A stretch of DNA of 39,550 bases from a virus. Positions 13,776 through 21,598 of the stretch are shown piece by piece. The notes beneath the pieces were generated by a model. The model had not been told where the DNA came from. It saw only the letters and a list, made by a program, of their open reading frames with translations, and did not search any database. Made by a program: the position numbers and the translations under genes. Positions within the stretch are counted from its first letter, which is position 1. The number at the start of each line of letters is the position of its first letter. The DNA lies in the IMG/VR virus record IMGVR_UViG_3300026534_000115, positions 1-39,550 of that record; one strand, written 5' to 3'.

Positions 13776-13997
13776 ATGAAACGATTGATCCCCCTGATCG
13801 CCCTGATTTCCCTGACCGGTTGCCAGCAGGCCCTGGTGGCCAAGAAGGCCGTCGATGCCGTGTTCGCCGAGGGCGTCAGCCTGTATTGCCGCCTCCCGGA
13901 GACGGCCCGGCTGGCCAACCGCGAGCGGATCGCCGCCCGGATCTTTCCGCACCGCATCGAGATTCATTGCTTCCAGGTCTCGCGCAGCGGGGGCTGA
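13776..13997 (+). CDS. Small lipoprotein of the lysis cassette
   Basis: A 73-residue protein with a type II signal sequence: MKRLIPLIALISLTGC, with the lipobox LTGC and Cys16 as lipidation site. The mature part is short and helical (ALVAKKAVDAVFAEGVSLYC), with two more cysteines. It follows the endolysin by 8 bases. Outer-membrane lipoproteins at this place are often o-spanins, but the usual Pro-rich segment and a partner i-spanin gene are missing, so the spanin role is only a possibility. Confidence 0.75.
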   Translation: MKRLIPLIALISLTGCQQALVAKKAVDAVFAEGVSLYCRLPETARLANRERIAARIFPHRIEIHCFQVSRSGG

Positions 13998-13998
13998 C

Positions 13999-14370
13999 AT
14001 GCGGTTTCTCACTCGACTGGTGACCGAATTCCTGCCCGAATCCGGTAGGCGGCGGCTGATACGGCCGCTGATCGCCCAGGACCCGGACAATCCCTGTCTG
14101 ACGATCGTCGTCCCCTGCCGGTTCGAGACGGATTTCGCCAGCGTACCCAAACGGTTCCGTCGCTGGATCGACAACGACGAACACTGGCTGGTGCGTCCCG
14201 CCGTCCTCCACGACTGGCTCTATAGCGAGGGCATCGGCACTCGCGCCCAGGCTGACAAAATCCTCTACCGCGCCTGTCTGTCCGAGGGTTCGCCCAGATT
14301 GGCCGCCTGGGTCGTGTGGGCGGCGGTGCGGGCCTTCGGCGGCCGTCATTACGGCAGGGAGGGCGCGTGA
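13999..14370 (+). CDS. DUF1353 family phage protein
   Basis: A 123-residue protein with the DUF1353 pattern: LTIVVPCRFETDFASVPKRF (about 35-54), then WLVRPAVLHDWLYSEG and RAQADKILYRACLSEG. The conserved His-Asp and Asp residues are present. The family is widespread in phage lysis and head regions, with no proven reaction. The ATG lies one base after the lipoprotein stop codon, and its own stop overlaps the GTG of the next gene (GTGA). Confidence 0.85.
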   Translation: MRFLTRLVTEFLPESGRRRLIRPLIAQDPDNPCLTIVVPCRFETDFASVPKRFRRWIDNDEHWLVRPAVLHDWLYSEGIGTRAQADKILYRACLSEGSPRLAAWVVWAAVRAFGGRHYGREGA

Positions 14371-14702
14371 CCCTGGAGCAGATCCAACTGATCCTGACCG
14401 CCGTCAACATGGTCGGCACCGGCGCGGTGTGGCTCTACGTCCATCTCCAGGGCCGACGCCGGGTCACCGAGGACCGCCTGCGCAAGATGGCCGACGACAT
14501 CGACGCCCGTCTCGACGGTCACGGCCAGCGCCTCGCCGCCCTGGAGCAGGCCAGGGAGAGCGAGGTCAACCACGACCACCTGGCAGAGCTGTGGCAGGCG
14601 TTCCGCCAGACCCAGTCGCTGCTGTCCGAAATCAAGGGCAAGCAGGAAACCTTCCATGACATGCTCAAGGAACTGATCCGCCGCCAATGGGAGAAACCAT
14701 GA
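14367..14702 (+). CDS. DUF2730 membrane-anchored protein (Mu gp25-like)
   Basis: A 111-residue protein with one N-terminal membrane helix (IQLILTAVNMVGTGAVWLYV) followed by about 80 residues of coiled coil (LRKMADDIDARLDGHGQRL and onwards). This is the plan of Mu gp25 (DUF2730). It starts at GTG 14367, which overlaps the previous TGA, with GGGAGG upstream. The function of the family is unknown. A lysis role has been guessed because of its position and membrane anchor. Confidence 0.85.
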   Translation: MTLEQIQLILTAVNMVGTGAVWLYVHLQGRRRVTEDRLRKMADDIDARLDGHGQRLAALEQARESEVNHDHLAELWQAFRQTQSLLSEIKGKQETFHDMLKELIRRQWEKP

Positions 14703-14986
14703 CCGATCTGGAAACGCGATTCCGCCGTCATGCCCTGTTGCGCATCCTGGCCGAGGAACCGGACCGCAAACATAACCTCCACGTGCTCCAGCGCCTGCTG
14801 GACCTGGCGGGCCTGCCGGCCTCGCTCGATTTGCTGCGGGCGGAATTGAGCTGGCTGCAGGAAATGGGCTTGTTGGAAACCGACGACGCCTGCGGCATTC
14901 TCTGCGCCCGCATCACCGCCCGCGGGGTGGACGTGGCCATGGGGCGCACGAAAGTGCCTGGTGTCGAAAGCCCGGGCCCGGCCTGA
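14699..14986 (+). CDS. Mu gp26-like small winged-helix protein
   Basis: The 95-residue protein appears to be a winged helix (FRRHALLRILAEEP, LDLLRAELSWLQEMGLLE, then ITARGVDVAMG). It lies between the DUF2730 gene and the small terminase candidate, exactly where Mu has gp26. The ATG overlaps the previous stop codon, and its own stop overlaps the next start (TGATG). It likely contributes to DNA packaging or regulation, but no direct role is known to me. Confidence 0.82.
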   Translation: MTDLETRFRRHALLRILAEEPDRKHNLHVLQRLLDLAGLPASLDLLRAELSWLQEMGLLETDDACGILCARITARGVDVAMGRTKVPGVESPGPA

Positions 14987-15546
14987 TGGGACGCAAGAGC
15001 ACCGTGGACAAACTGCCCCCCGACATCCGCCGGCAACTGGAGGCGCTGCTGGCCGATCCCCGCATGACCCAGCTCCAGGTCACCGAAGAGATCAACCAGG
15101 CGCTCGAACGCCACGACATCGAGTGGCGCCTGTCCAAATCCGCCGTCAACCGCTACGCCCAGCGCATGAGAGCCGTGCTGCAGAAGATGCACGAGCGCAA
15201 CCAGGTGGCGGAGATGTGGCTGGCCAAGTTCGGCCGTATTCCCCAAGGGAGATTGGGCCAGCTCATCATCAACATGATCCACGGGCTGGCCTTCGAGGCC
15301 GGTTTGAAACTGCACGACGGCGAGATCGACCCGGACGAGCTGCCGGAGCTGGTCCAGATGCTGCGGGGGCTGTCGGTGACCATCGAAAAGCTGGAGAAAG
15401 CCGCCAGCCTGAACGCCGAGCGGGAGGCGGAGATCCGGGAAGCCGAGCGCCGACGCGCCGCCGAAGAGTTGGCGGCGCTGGAAAACAAGCCCGGCCTGGA
15501 CGCCGAGACGATCAAAAAGGTGCGCGAGGCCCTCTATGGCGCCTGA
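14986..15546 (+). CDS. DUF3486 protein (Mu gp27-like), likely small terminase subunit
   Basis: The 186-residue protein begins GRKSTVDKLPPDIRRQLEAL, typical of DUF3486, with an HTH region (about 22-60, TQLQVTEEINQAL and SKSAVNRYAQRM) and a long C-terminal coiled coil (about 125-170). Mu gp27 is the presumed small terminase, which recognises the phage end and loads the large subunit. It lies directly before the large terminase, overlapping it by 11 bases. Confidence 0.88.
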   Translation: MGRKSTVDKLPPDIRRQLEALLADPRMTQLQVTEEINQALERHDIEWRLSKSAVNRYAQRMRAVLQKMHERNQVAEMWLAKFGRIPQGRLGQLIINMIHGLAFEAGLKLHDGEIDPDELPELVQMLRGLSVTIEKLEKAASLNAEREAEIREAERRRAAEELAALENKPGLDAETIKKVREALYGA

Positions 15547-16873
15547 CCCGGTCCTGCTGCCGTACCAGCGCAGCTACCTCAAAGACGCCAGCCGGTTCAA
15601 GGCGGGCATGTGGTCGCGTCAGACCGGCAAAACCTTTACCACCACCCTGGAGGCGGTCATCGACGTCCTCGAGGCCGAGGCCGCCGGAAAGCAGCGCCGC
15701 TGGACCATTCTCTCGGTATCGCGCGACCGGGCGCTAGATGCGATGGAAAACGGCGTGAAACTGCATCTACGCGCCTTTCAAGCCGCCTTCGAAAGCCTCG
15801 ACGTGCCGCTGGAGGCCGACGAGCTGGCGCACCTGGTCCGGCTGCCGGGCGGCTCCTATATCCGTGCCGTCGCTTCCAAGCCCGCCACCGCCCGCGGCAT
15901 GAGCGACAACCTGATCCTGGACGAATTCGCCCATCATCAGGACAACCGCGCCATCTGGACCGCCCTGTTCCCGGTGATCTCTCGCCGCGATCTGAAGCTG
16001 CGGGTGATCTCGACGCCAAACGGCAAGGGGGACAAGTTCTACGAAATCATGACCGATCCGGATTCGCCGTTCTCGCGCCACGTGGTCACCATCTACGATG
16101 CGGTGGCCGACGGCCTCGACCGCGACATCGAGGAGCTTCGGCGCGGCATCGGCGATCCGGTCGCCTGGCGGCAGGAGTTCTGCTGCGAGTTCATCGACGA
16201 GGCGTCCGCCTGGCTCCCCTACGATCTGATCGACGCCTGCGAGGAACCGAACGCGGGCGACCCGGTGCGCTACGGCGGCGGCCCGTGTTACGTCGGCATG
16301 GACATCGCCGCCCGCGGCGACCTGACCGTCATCGCGGTCCTGGAGGACACCGGCGGCCGCCTGTGGTGCCGGGAGCTCGTCGAGATGCGCGGCGCTCCGT
16401 TCGCCGAGCAATTGGCGGCCCTCGACCGGGTGATGCGTGACTACCGCGTGGTGCGTTGCGCCATGGACCAGACCGGCATGGGGGAGATGCCGGTCGAGGA
16501 AGCCAGGCGCCGCCACGGCCAATACCGCATCGAGGGCGTGCTGCTCACCGCCTCCCGCAAGCTCGATCTGGCCACCTGTCTCAAGGAAGCGATGGAGGAC
16601 CGCCGCCTGGCGATTCCGCCGTCCCAGGATCTGCGCACCGATCTGCACGCGGTTCAGCGGGTGCCCGGCGCCACCGGTGCCCCGCGCCTGGTGGCCGAGC
16701 GCGGCCCGGCCGGCCACGCCGACCGCTTTTGGGCCCTGGCGCTGGCGGTTTCCGCCGCCGCCACCGGTCACGAGCGCTTCGGCTATGTGCCGGTCCGGCT
16801 CCGCCGCGCGCCGGACGACGACCCGACGCCGCGCCCCGTGCGCGTGACCGCCGGATTCAAGGGAGGACTGTAA
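15536..16873 (+). CDS. Large terminase subunit (Mu gp28-like)
   Basis: The 445-residue protein has the packaging ATPase and nuclease of Mu gp28. Walker A is SRQTGKT (27-33), Walker B is NLILDEFAHH with Asp129-Glu130, and the coupling motif is VISTPNGKG. The RNase H-like nuclease starts at VGMDIAARGDLTVIAVLED (Asp near 256). Further acidic residues follow in AMDQTGMGEMPVEEA and GHADRFWALAL. It powers headful packaging that starts at the left phage end. The start at ATG 15536 lies inside the small terminase gene. Confidence 0.95.
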   Translation: MAPDPVLLPYQRSYLKDASRFKAGMWSRQTGKTFTTTLEAVIDVLEAEAAGKQRRWTILSVSRDRALDAMENGVKLHLRAFQAAFESLDVPLEADELAHLVRLPGGSYIRAVASKPATARGMSDNLILDEFAHHQDNRAIWTALFPVISRRDLKLRVISTPNGKGDKFYEIMTDPDSPFSRHVVTIYDAVADGLDRDIEELRRGIGDPVAWRQEFCCEFIDEASAWLPYDLIDACEEPNAGDPVRYGGGPCYVGMDIAARGDLTVIAVLEDTGGRLWCRELVEMRGAPFAEQLAALDRVMRDYRVVRCAMDQTGMGEMPVEEARRRHGQYRIEGVLLTASRKLDLATCLKEAMEDRRLAIPPSQDLRTDLHAVQRVPGATGAPRLVAERGPAGHADRFWALALAVSAAATGHERFGYVPVRLRRAPDDDPTPRPVRVTAGFKGGL

Positions 16874-18420
16874 TGCCGCCGATCAAAACGACCATGCCCA
16901 GAGGGCTGCGCCAGCAGGATCTCAAACGCGAAATCGCCGGCCCCGGCCTGACCGGCATCCGCCAGGCATGGAACGCCGCCACCGTGGCCGCGGGCCTGAC
17001 CCCGGCGCGTCTGGCGCGGATACTGCGCGGGGCCGACGCCGGCGACCTGCACGACTATCTGACCCTGGCCGAGGAGATGGAGGAGCGCGACCCCCATTAC
17101 GCCGCGGTGCTGGGGGTGCGCAAGCGGGCCGTGCTGGGACTGGCGCCGGTGGTGGAGGCTGCCACCGACGCCGCCCGCGATATCGAGATCGCCGACGCGG
17201 TGCGCGAGCTGACGGCCGATCCAGGTTTCGTCGAGCTGTGCGCCGACCTGCTCGACGCCCTGGGCAAGGGATTCGCCGTGTGCGAGATCGTCTGGACCAC
17301 CGGCAGGCGCTGGGTTCCGGCAGAATACCACTGGCGCGATCCCCGGTGGTTCCGGTTCGACCCGGTCGACGGCCGCACCCTGCGCCTGCTCGACGAACGG
17401 TCCCCGGACGGCCTGCCGCTGCCGCCCTACAAGTTCGCCGTCCACGTCCCCAGGCTCAAGTCGGGCCTGCCGATCCGCGGCGGGCTGGCCCGGCTGGCCT
17501 CGGCCGCCTTGATGTGCAAGTCCTACACCGTGGCCGACTGGATGGCCTTCGCCGAGGTGTTCGGCATGCCCCTGCGTCTGGGGCGCTACGGGCCCGGGGC
17601 CAGCGAGGCCGACATCGAGACCCTGGTGCGGGCGGTGGCCAACCTGGGGCACGACGCCGCCGCCGTCCTGCCGGACTCGATGCGCATCGAATTCCAGGAG
17701 GCCGGGCAGGGAGCCGGCGGCCACGAGCTGTTCCTGCGCCTGGCCGAATGGCTCGACCGCCAGATCTCCAAGGCGGTGCTGGGCCAGACCATGACCGCCG
17801 ATTCCGGTTCATCCTACGCCCAGGCCAAGGTCCACGACGAGGTGCGCGCCGACATCCTGGAGGCCGACGCCCGCCAGCTGGCCGCCACCCTGCAGCGCGA
17901 CCTGGTGATTCCGTTCGTCGATCTCAACTTCGGCCCCCAGCCGGTTTATCCGCGCCTGACCCTGCCGGTGCGCGAGCCGGAGGACATCACCGCCCTGGCC
18001 GACGCCCTGGCCAAACTGGTGCCGTTGGGGAACCTGGGCATCCAGGCGTCGGTGGTGCGCGACCGGCTCGGCTTCCCGGACCCGGAGGACGGCGCCGACC
18101 TGCTGGGCCAACCCGCCGCCCCGGCCCTCCAGCGCGCCGCCAACCGGCAGAGTGCGGCGGCCGCCCACCCGGCCGCCGTCATGGCCGACACCCTGGCAGG
18201 CCAGGCCGACGCCGAAATCGCCCGAATGCTCGACCGGATCCGCGTCATGCTCGACCAGGCCGGCGACCTGGAACAGTTCAAGGAAATGCTCCTGGCCGCC
18301 TACGGGGATCTGGATTCTGGCGGTTTGGTCGAGGCCATTGGGCAGGCGATGACCGCGTCCCACCTGGCCGGCCGCTACGATCTGGCCAAGGGCTCGGGGC
18401 TCCTCGATGGCGAGAATTGA
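16873..18420 (+). CDS. Portal protein (DUF935, Mu gp29-like)
   Basis: The 515-residue protein matches the DUF935 portal family: the opening segment after residue 35, EEMEERDPHYAAVLGVRKRA, the VCEIVWTTGRRWVP block, and the late VLGQTMTADSGSSYAQAKVH motif. It forms the dodecameric ring at the head vertex through which DNA enters and leaves. The C-terminal 110 residues are helical and Ala-rich. The ATG overlaps the TAA of the terminase gene (TAATG), and it overlaps gpF by 14 bases. Confidence 0.95.
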   Translation: MPPIKTTMPRGLRQQDLKREIAGPGLTGIRQAWNAATVAAGLTPARLARILRGADAGDLHDYLTLAEEMEERDPHYAAVLGVRKRAVLGLAPVVEAATDAARDIEIADAVRELTADPGFVELCADLLDALGKGFAVCEIVWTTGRRWVPAEYHWRDPRWFRFDPVDGRTLRLLDERSPDGLPLPPYKFAVHVPRLKSGLPIRGGLARLASAALMCKSYTVADWMAFAEVFGMPLRLGRYGPGASEADIETLVRAVANLGHDAAAVLPDSMRIEFQEAGQGAGGHELFLRLAEWLDRQISKAVLGQTMTADSGSSYAQAKVHDEVRADILEADARQLAATLQRDLVIPFVDLNFGPQPVYPRLTLPVREPEDITALADALAKLVPLGNLGIQASVVRDRLGFPDPEDGADLLGQPAAPALQRAANRQSAAAAHPAAVMADTLAGQADAEIARMLDRIRVMLDQAGDLEQFKEMLLAAYGDLDSGGLVEAIGQAMTASHLAGRYDLAKGSGLLDGEN

Positions 18421-19606
18421 GGTCAGCCCCGACGGGGCCAGCATCGAAAACGCCCGCCTGCCCTTCACCGAGCAGATCGCCTTCTTCCGCGGCAAGCTGG
18501 GCAATCTGATTCCCACGCGAAGGTGGGACGACATCCAGAAGTCCGCCCACGACAAAAGTTTCATGGTCGCCGGGGCGATGAAGGCGGACCTTTTGGCCGA
18601 CCTGGCCCAGGCTGTCGATCGGGCCGTCGCCGACGGCAAATCCATCCAGTGGTTCCGGGAAAATTTCTTCGAGATCGTCGCCAGGCACGGCTGGACCGGC
18701 TACACCGGCGCCGATACCAAAAAGGGCCGGGCCTGGCGTACCCGGGTGATCTACCAGACCAACCTGCTCACCAGTTACAACGCCGGGCGGCTGGCGCAAC
18801 TGAAAGAGGGCGGATTCAAATACTGGATCTACCACCACGACGACTCGGTGCGCCATCCAAGGCCCTTGCACCAGGCTTGGGACGGGCTGAGCCTGCCGGC
18901 AAGTCACGACTTCTGGAAAACCCATTACCCGCCCAACGGCTGGGGCTGCCAATGCTACCTCTCCGGCGCCCGCTCGGAACGCGGCGCCAGAAGGCTCGGC
19001 GGCGACCCGGACAAACCGATCGACCCCGAGTGGCTCAAGACCGACCCCAAGACCGGGGCGCCGGTGGGCATCGACAAGGGCTGGGACTATATGCCTGGGG
19101 CGACGGTGGTCGATACGGTGCGGGCGCTGCGGGACAAGCTCGACCGGTTGCCGCCGCGGCCCGCTATCGCTGTCATTCAGGATTGGCTGGGGACAGAGGC
19201 GTTCGCCGCCTGGCTCGACAACCCGCAAGGCAACTGGCCCCTGGTCCGGCTGCCCGACGAGGATGCCGGGCGCATCGGGGCGCAGACGACGGTGGCCGAC
19301 CTGTCGCCGGAGACGGCGGCCAAGCAGAAACGCGAGCACCCGGAGCTGACGCCGGAAGAATACCTCCTGGCTCAGCGGGTGATCGATGGGCCAGATTACA
19401 AGCAGGTCGAGAAGAATCCAAAAACCGGCACCCAAAGTCTGGTTTACATCCAGGTTATCGACGGCAACGACAGTGGTGGTTACGTGCTGGTGGTCAAAGC
19501 CACCAAGAGCGGGAAGGGATTGTTCGTGACCAGCTACCGTCGCCTGTCCCGGCAGGAAGCGGAGCGTGACCGAGAAATCCAGCGGATTTTGCGGCGACGC
19601 AAATAA
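18407..19606 (+). CDS. F: Head morphogenesis protein gpF with C-terminal nuclease-like domain
   Basis: The 399-residue protein has the Mu gp30/SPP1 gp7 minor head domain in residues 20-200: RTRVIYQTNLLTSYNAGR, the YHHDDSVRHPRPLH block and HYPPNGWGCQC. It is present in few copies near the portal. After a linker, residues about 310-399 (HPELTPEEYL, LVYIQVIDGND, VLVVKATKSGKGLFVTSYRR) look like the Barnase-EndoU-ColicinE5/D-RelE-like domain (PBECR2) that is fused to gpF in many phages. Enzyme activity in this copy is not established. Confidence 0.93.
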   Translation: MARIEVSPDGASIENARLPFTEQIAFFRGKLGNLIPTRRWDDIQKSAHDKSFMVAGAMKADLLADLAQAVDRAVADGKSIQWFRENFFEIVARHGWTGYTGADTKKGRAWRTRVIYQTNLLTSYNAGRLAQLKEGGFKYWIYHHDDSVRHPRPLHQAWDGLSLPASHDFWKTHYPPNGWGCQCYLSGARSERGARRLGGDPDKPIDPEWLKTDPKTGAPVGIDKGWDYMPGATVVDTVRALRDKLDRLPPRPAIAVIQDWLGTEAFAAWLDNPQGNWPLVRLPDEDAGRIGAQTTVADLSPETAAKQKREHPELTPEEYLLAQRVIDGPDYKQVEKNPKTGTQSLVYIQVIDGNDSGGYVLVVKATKSGKGLFVTSYRRLSRQEAERDREIQRILRRRK

Positions 19607-19767
19607 AAAATGGGGCGACACCTGGACCGCCCCGTGGGCACTGCGCGGTGGGCTCCCCTGACCACCGACGGAACCTTTGGGCCCCAGGTCTGCCCTCAGC
19701 GGATGCCGGGAGACTTTGCCGCAGCGCCTTGCAAACATTATAGACCGATAGGCGACGGAGACGTTCC
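19607..19767 (+). promoter_or_regulatory. Gap before gpG: hairpin and candidate promoter
   Basis: GGGGCG/CGCCCC (19612-19633) forms a 6-bp stem preceded by six A, so it would end leftward rather than rightward transcription. Further on, TTGCCG (19716-19721), 17 bases and TATAGA (19739-19744) form a plausible promoter 24 bases before the GTG of gpG. There is no gene in this gap. Confidence 0.4.
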
Positions 19768-20244
19768 GTGATCCGCATCCACATCGACGACCGCCAGATT
19801 CAACAGGCCCTGCGCCGCCTCCAGGAGGCCGCAGACGACCTCACCCCCGCCCTCGAGGACATCGGCGAGTATCTCGCCCGTGCCACCCGTCAGCGTTTCG
19901 CCGAGGGCAAAGACCCAAATGGCGCTCCCTGGGAACCGCTGTCGGCCAGGACAATCGCCCGAAAGGGCCACGCCAAACCCCTGATCGGCGAGACCGGTCT
20001 GTTGAGAAAGATCCGCTACCAACTGGAAGGGCCGGACACGGTGGTCGTCGGCACCGGTGCCGAATATGGCGCCACCCACCAGTTCGGGGCCAAAAAGGGC
20101 CAGTTCGGCAAGACACGGAAGGGCCGCCCCATCCCCTGGGGCGACATCCCCGCCCGGCCGTTTTTGGGTGTCTCTGACGAGAACCGGACCGCCATCCTCG
20201 ACATCCTCGCCGAGCATCTGGAAGGCGCGATTCATGGGCGCTGA
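19768..20244 (+). CDS. G: Virion morphogenesis protein gpG (Mu gp31-like)
   Basis: The 158-residue protein fits the phage virion morphogenesis/tail completion family: the opening IRIHIDDRQIQQALRRLQEA, DIGEYLARATRQRFAEGKDPNGAPW, then TGLLRKIRYQ, YGATHQFGAKKG and PARPFLGVSDE. In Mu, gpG is needed for head and tail completion. It starts with GTG and is separated from gpF by 161 bases, unusual in this tightly packed operon. It is the last gene of the first late operon before a leftward accessory gene. Confidence 0.9.
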   Translation: MIRIHIDDRQIQQALRRLQEAADDLTPALEDIGEYLARATRQRFAEGKDPNGAPWEPLSARTIARKGHAKPLIGETGLLRKIRYQLEGPDTVVVGTGAEYGATHQFGAKKGQFGKTRKGRPIPWGDIPARPFLGVSDENRTAILDILAEHLEGAIHGR

Positions 20245-20346
20245 TTTCAGCGTTTTCTTATGAGCGATTCTGAGGCGATTTCAGCGCCGTTTTCACCAAT
20301 CCCGCTACCTAGAGTCATGTGGCATTCCTTTCGCGTCTTCATGGTT

Positions 20347-20364
20347 GTTTAACCCCTGTTTAAC
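20347..20364. repeat. Tandem 11-bp-spaced motif, 3' side of the leftward gene
   Basis: GTTTAAC occurs at 20347-20353 and 20358-20364, exactly 11 bases apart, just over one DNA turn. A related pair (GTTAAT twice, 11 bases apart) lies at the other end of the gene, at 20907-20923. The second copy here overlaps the stop codon of the leftward gene. Confidence 0.5.
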
Positions 20365-20902
20365 TTTGATGTTCATCCTTGGGTCTCGGACGGAAGAATT
20401 GGTTCGGGTCGGGAAAGCCCTTCGCCGCCAGGGCCATGAACCAACGGAAGTTGGTTTCACCGCTGTATTGGCCCTTGGCGACGTTGCCGAACAGCCCGGC
20501 GGCGAAGAACACCTCCTTCTCCCACACGCCAGGTCGCAAACCGATGGCCCGCAGCCAGTCCAGGTCCAAGATGCTTTCCTCCAGCGGATAATCGGAAGCG
20601 TTGGGATTGAGATAATGCCAGTTGGGCGCATCGGTCCAAATGTGGGTGACGTCGGCGTGCATCGGCAGGCCGCCCGCGTGTTTCCAGGCCGCCTCGGCCA
20701 ACAGTCGCCGGGGCCGGGTCAGCCAATTCGGCTCCACGCCCAGCATCAATTCCAGGCCGGTCAGTTCCGACACCCCCAGCGCTTCGGCAAACGCCCCCTT
20801 GGTGCCTTTGCCGGTGTAGACCGCCCGGGCGAAGGTCTGGACGAACCGGGCCATGCGCTCGAACGGCAGGCCGGCGCAGTCGATGGCGACGAGATTCGTC
20901 AT
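20360..20902 (-). CDS. Leftward accessory gene of unknown function
   Basis: The 180-residue protein runs against the late operons. It appears helical, with many aromatic residues (WLTRPRRLLAEAAWKHAGG, HIWTDAPNWHYLNPNA, NFRWFMALAAKGFPDPNQFF). There is no signal peptide, membrane segment, nuclease motif or P-loop. I do not recognise the family. An extended -10 promoter faces it and operator-like repeats lie between that promoter and its ATG, so it is probably an independently regulated moron expressed in the lysogen. Immunity, exclusion or host fitness roles are all open. Confidence 0.75.
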   Translation of the reverse strand: MTNLVAIDCAGLPFERMARFVQTFARAVYTGKGTKGAFAEALGVSELTGLELMLGVEPNWLTRPRRLLAEAAWKHAGGLPMHADVTHIWTDAPNWHYLNPNASDYPLEESILDLDWLRAIGLRPGVWEKEVFFAAGLFGNVAKGQYSGETNFRWFMALAAKGFPDPNQFFRPRPKDEHQS

Positions 20903-20906
20903 GATG

Positions 20907-20923
20907 GTTAATACCCTGTTAAT
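20907..20923. promoter_or_regulatory. Tandem operator-like motif before the leftward gene
   Basis: GTTAAT is repeated at 20907-20912 and 20918-20923, 11 bases apart. It lies between the extended -10 box (20926-20934) and the ATG of the leftward gene, around the expected transcription start, as an operator would. The same arrangement with GTTTAAC is found at the gene's 3' end. Confidence 0.45.
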
Positions 20924-20925
20924 CC

Positions 20926-20934
20926 GTTATAACA
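20926..20934 (-). promoter_or_regulatory. Extended -10 promoter for the leftward gene
   Basis: On the minus strand TG-T-TATAAC (20934-20926) is an extended -10 element, one base from consensus in the hexamer. No good -35 hexamer lies 17 bases upstream, which extended -10 promoters can do without. The transcript would begin close to 20919, about 17 bases before the ATG. Confidence 0.45.
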
Positions 20935-21008
20935 ATAGCATTTTAAGACGGATTGGACAGGGTCTGAATCGTCACCCCTCATTTCCCCAGTCTGATTTTG
21001 GCGGGCAC

Positions 21009-21074
21009 GAAAAACCGTCCCCGAAGGGGCGGCTTGAAGGGGCCTTGAAGCCCGGTTTCCAGGCAGCGTAAAGC
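21009..21074 (+). repeat. 66-nt dispersed repeat, copy 2
   Basis: The segment aligns without gaps to the reverse complement of 12003-12068 (53 of 66 identical). The cores CCCCGAAGGGGCGGCTTGAA and TGAAGCCCGG are the same in both. In the frame that matches copy 1 it still spells KTVPEGAA and a stop, although no long gene precedes it, so it may be the relic end of a lost accessory gene or a transferable terminator module. Confidence 0.65.
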
Positions 21075-21122
21075 CGCTCTAAAGTCTCTACTGGCGCCGC
21101 AAGAAAAATAAACCAGATCAGG

Positions 21123-21150
21123 TTGAATTTTTCTCCAGTAATGGTACAAT
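21123..21150 (+). promoter_or_regulatory. Promoter of the HTH/ImmA pair
   Basis: TTGAAT (21123-21128), 16 bases and TACAAT (21145-21150) form a good sigma-70 promoter about 80 bases before the HTH gene. Being independent of late phage control, it could work in the lysogen. Confidence 0.55.
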
Positions 21151-21229
21151 TAGGGTTGAGGATGGGTTATCGATAAAGCGTACGGTTAGGTGAAGACTCT
21201 AGTGGAGATACAGAATTGGAGGTGCAGCA

Positions 21230-21598
21230 ATGAAGCTCAGCCCGTTTGGCAAGGCGGTTCGCAAACTTCGGATAAGTCGCGGGGAAACGCAGTTCGACGC
21301 TGCGAACGCGGTTGGGGTTTCAGTTGCTTTTTGGTCGGCCATCGAGACGGGCAGGAAGCACGTGCCGGAGGATTTGTTGCGGAGGATCGTGGCCCATTTC
21401 GAACTCTCAAATGAGGAGGCCAAAGAGCTGGAACGATTGGCGTGGATTTCCCGTAAGGAAGTCACCATCAACATGGAAAATCTTAGCGACCAAAACCGCG
21501 AACTGGTTGTTGGCTTTGCCAGGAAATTCAGCGAACTGAATGAGGAAACCAAACGAAAATTGCGCAACTTGTTGGAACAAAAGGGAGGGCTTTCGTAG
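21230..21598 (+). CDS. XRE-family regulator of the HTH/ImmA pair
   Basis: The 122-residue protein has a Cro/CI helix-turn-helix at residues 5-65 (FGKAVRKLRISRGETQFDAA, VSVAFWSAIETGRKHVP) and a charged helical C-terminus (FARKFSELNEETKRKLRNLL) likely to dimerise. GGAGGTG stands 6 bases before the ATG. The final A of its TAG overlaps nothing, but the next gene starts at the GTG formed by the stop codon's last base, so they are coupled. Together they resemble ImmR-ImmA of ICEBs1, where ImmA cleaves the repressor; whether that holds here is inferred. Confidence 0.85.
   Translation: MKLSPFGKAVRKLRISRGETQFDAANAVGVSVAFWSAIETGRKHVPEDLLRRIVAHFELSNEEAKELERLAWISRKEVTINMENLSDQNRELVVGFARKFSELNEETKRKLRNLLEQKGGLS

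Larger units (their letters stand above)
20935..21229. other. Gene-free AT-rich divergent control region
   Basis: No convincing gene lies between the leftward gene and the rightward HTH gene. The stretch holds the second copy of the 66-nt repeat (21009-21074), a short A-rich run with CGCAAGAAAAATAAA, and the promoter at 21123-21150. It then ends in a purine-rich segment with GGAGGTG just before the next ATG. Confidence 0.6.

Noticed and set aside
18278-19738. 486-codon open frame on the minus strand opposite gpF
   Set aside because: It mirrors a recognisable plus-strand gene in GC-rich DNA, has no homology signs of its own, and its composition (runs of Gly, Arg, Gln, His) is typical of antisense shadows.
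20345-20911. Plus-strand frame opposite the leftward unknown gene
   Set aside because: It has no ribosome-binding site, and the minus-strand frame has a promoter facing it and more protein-like composition.
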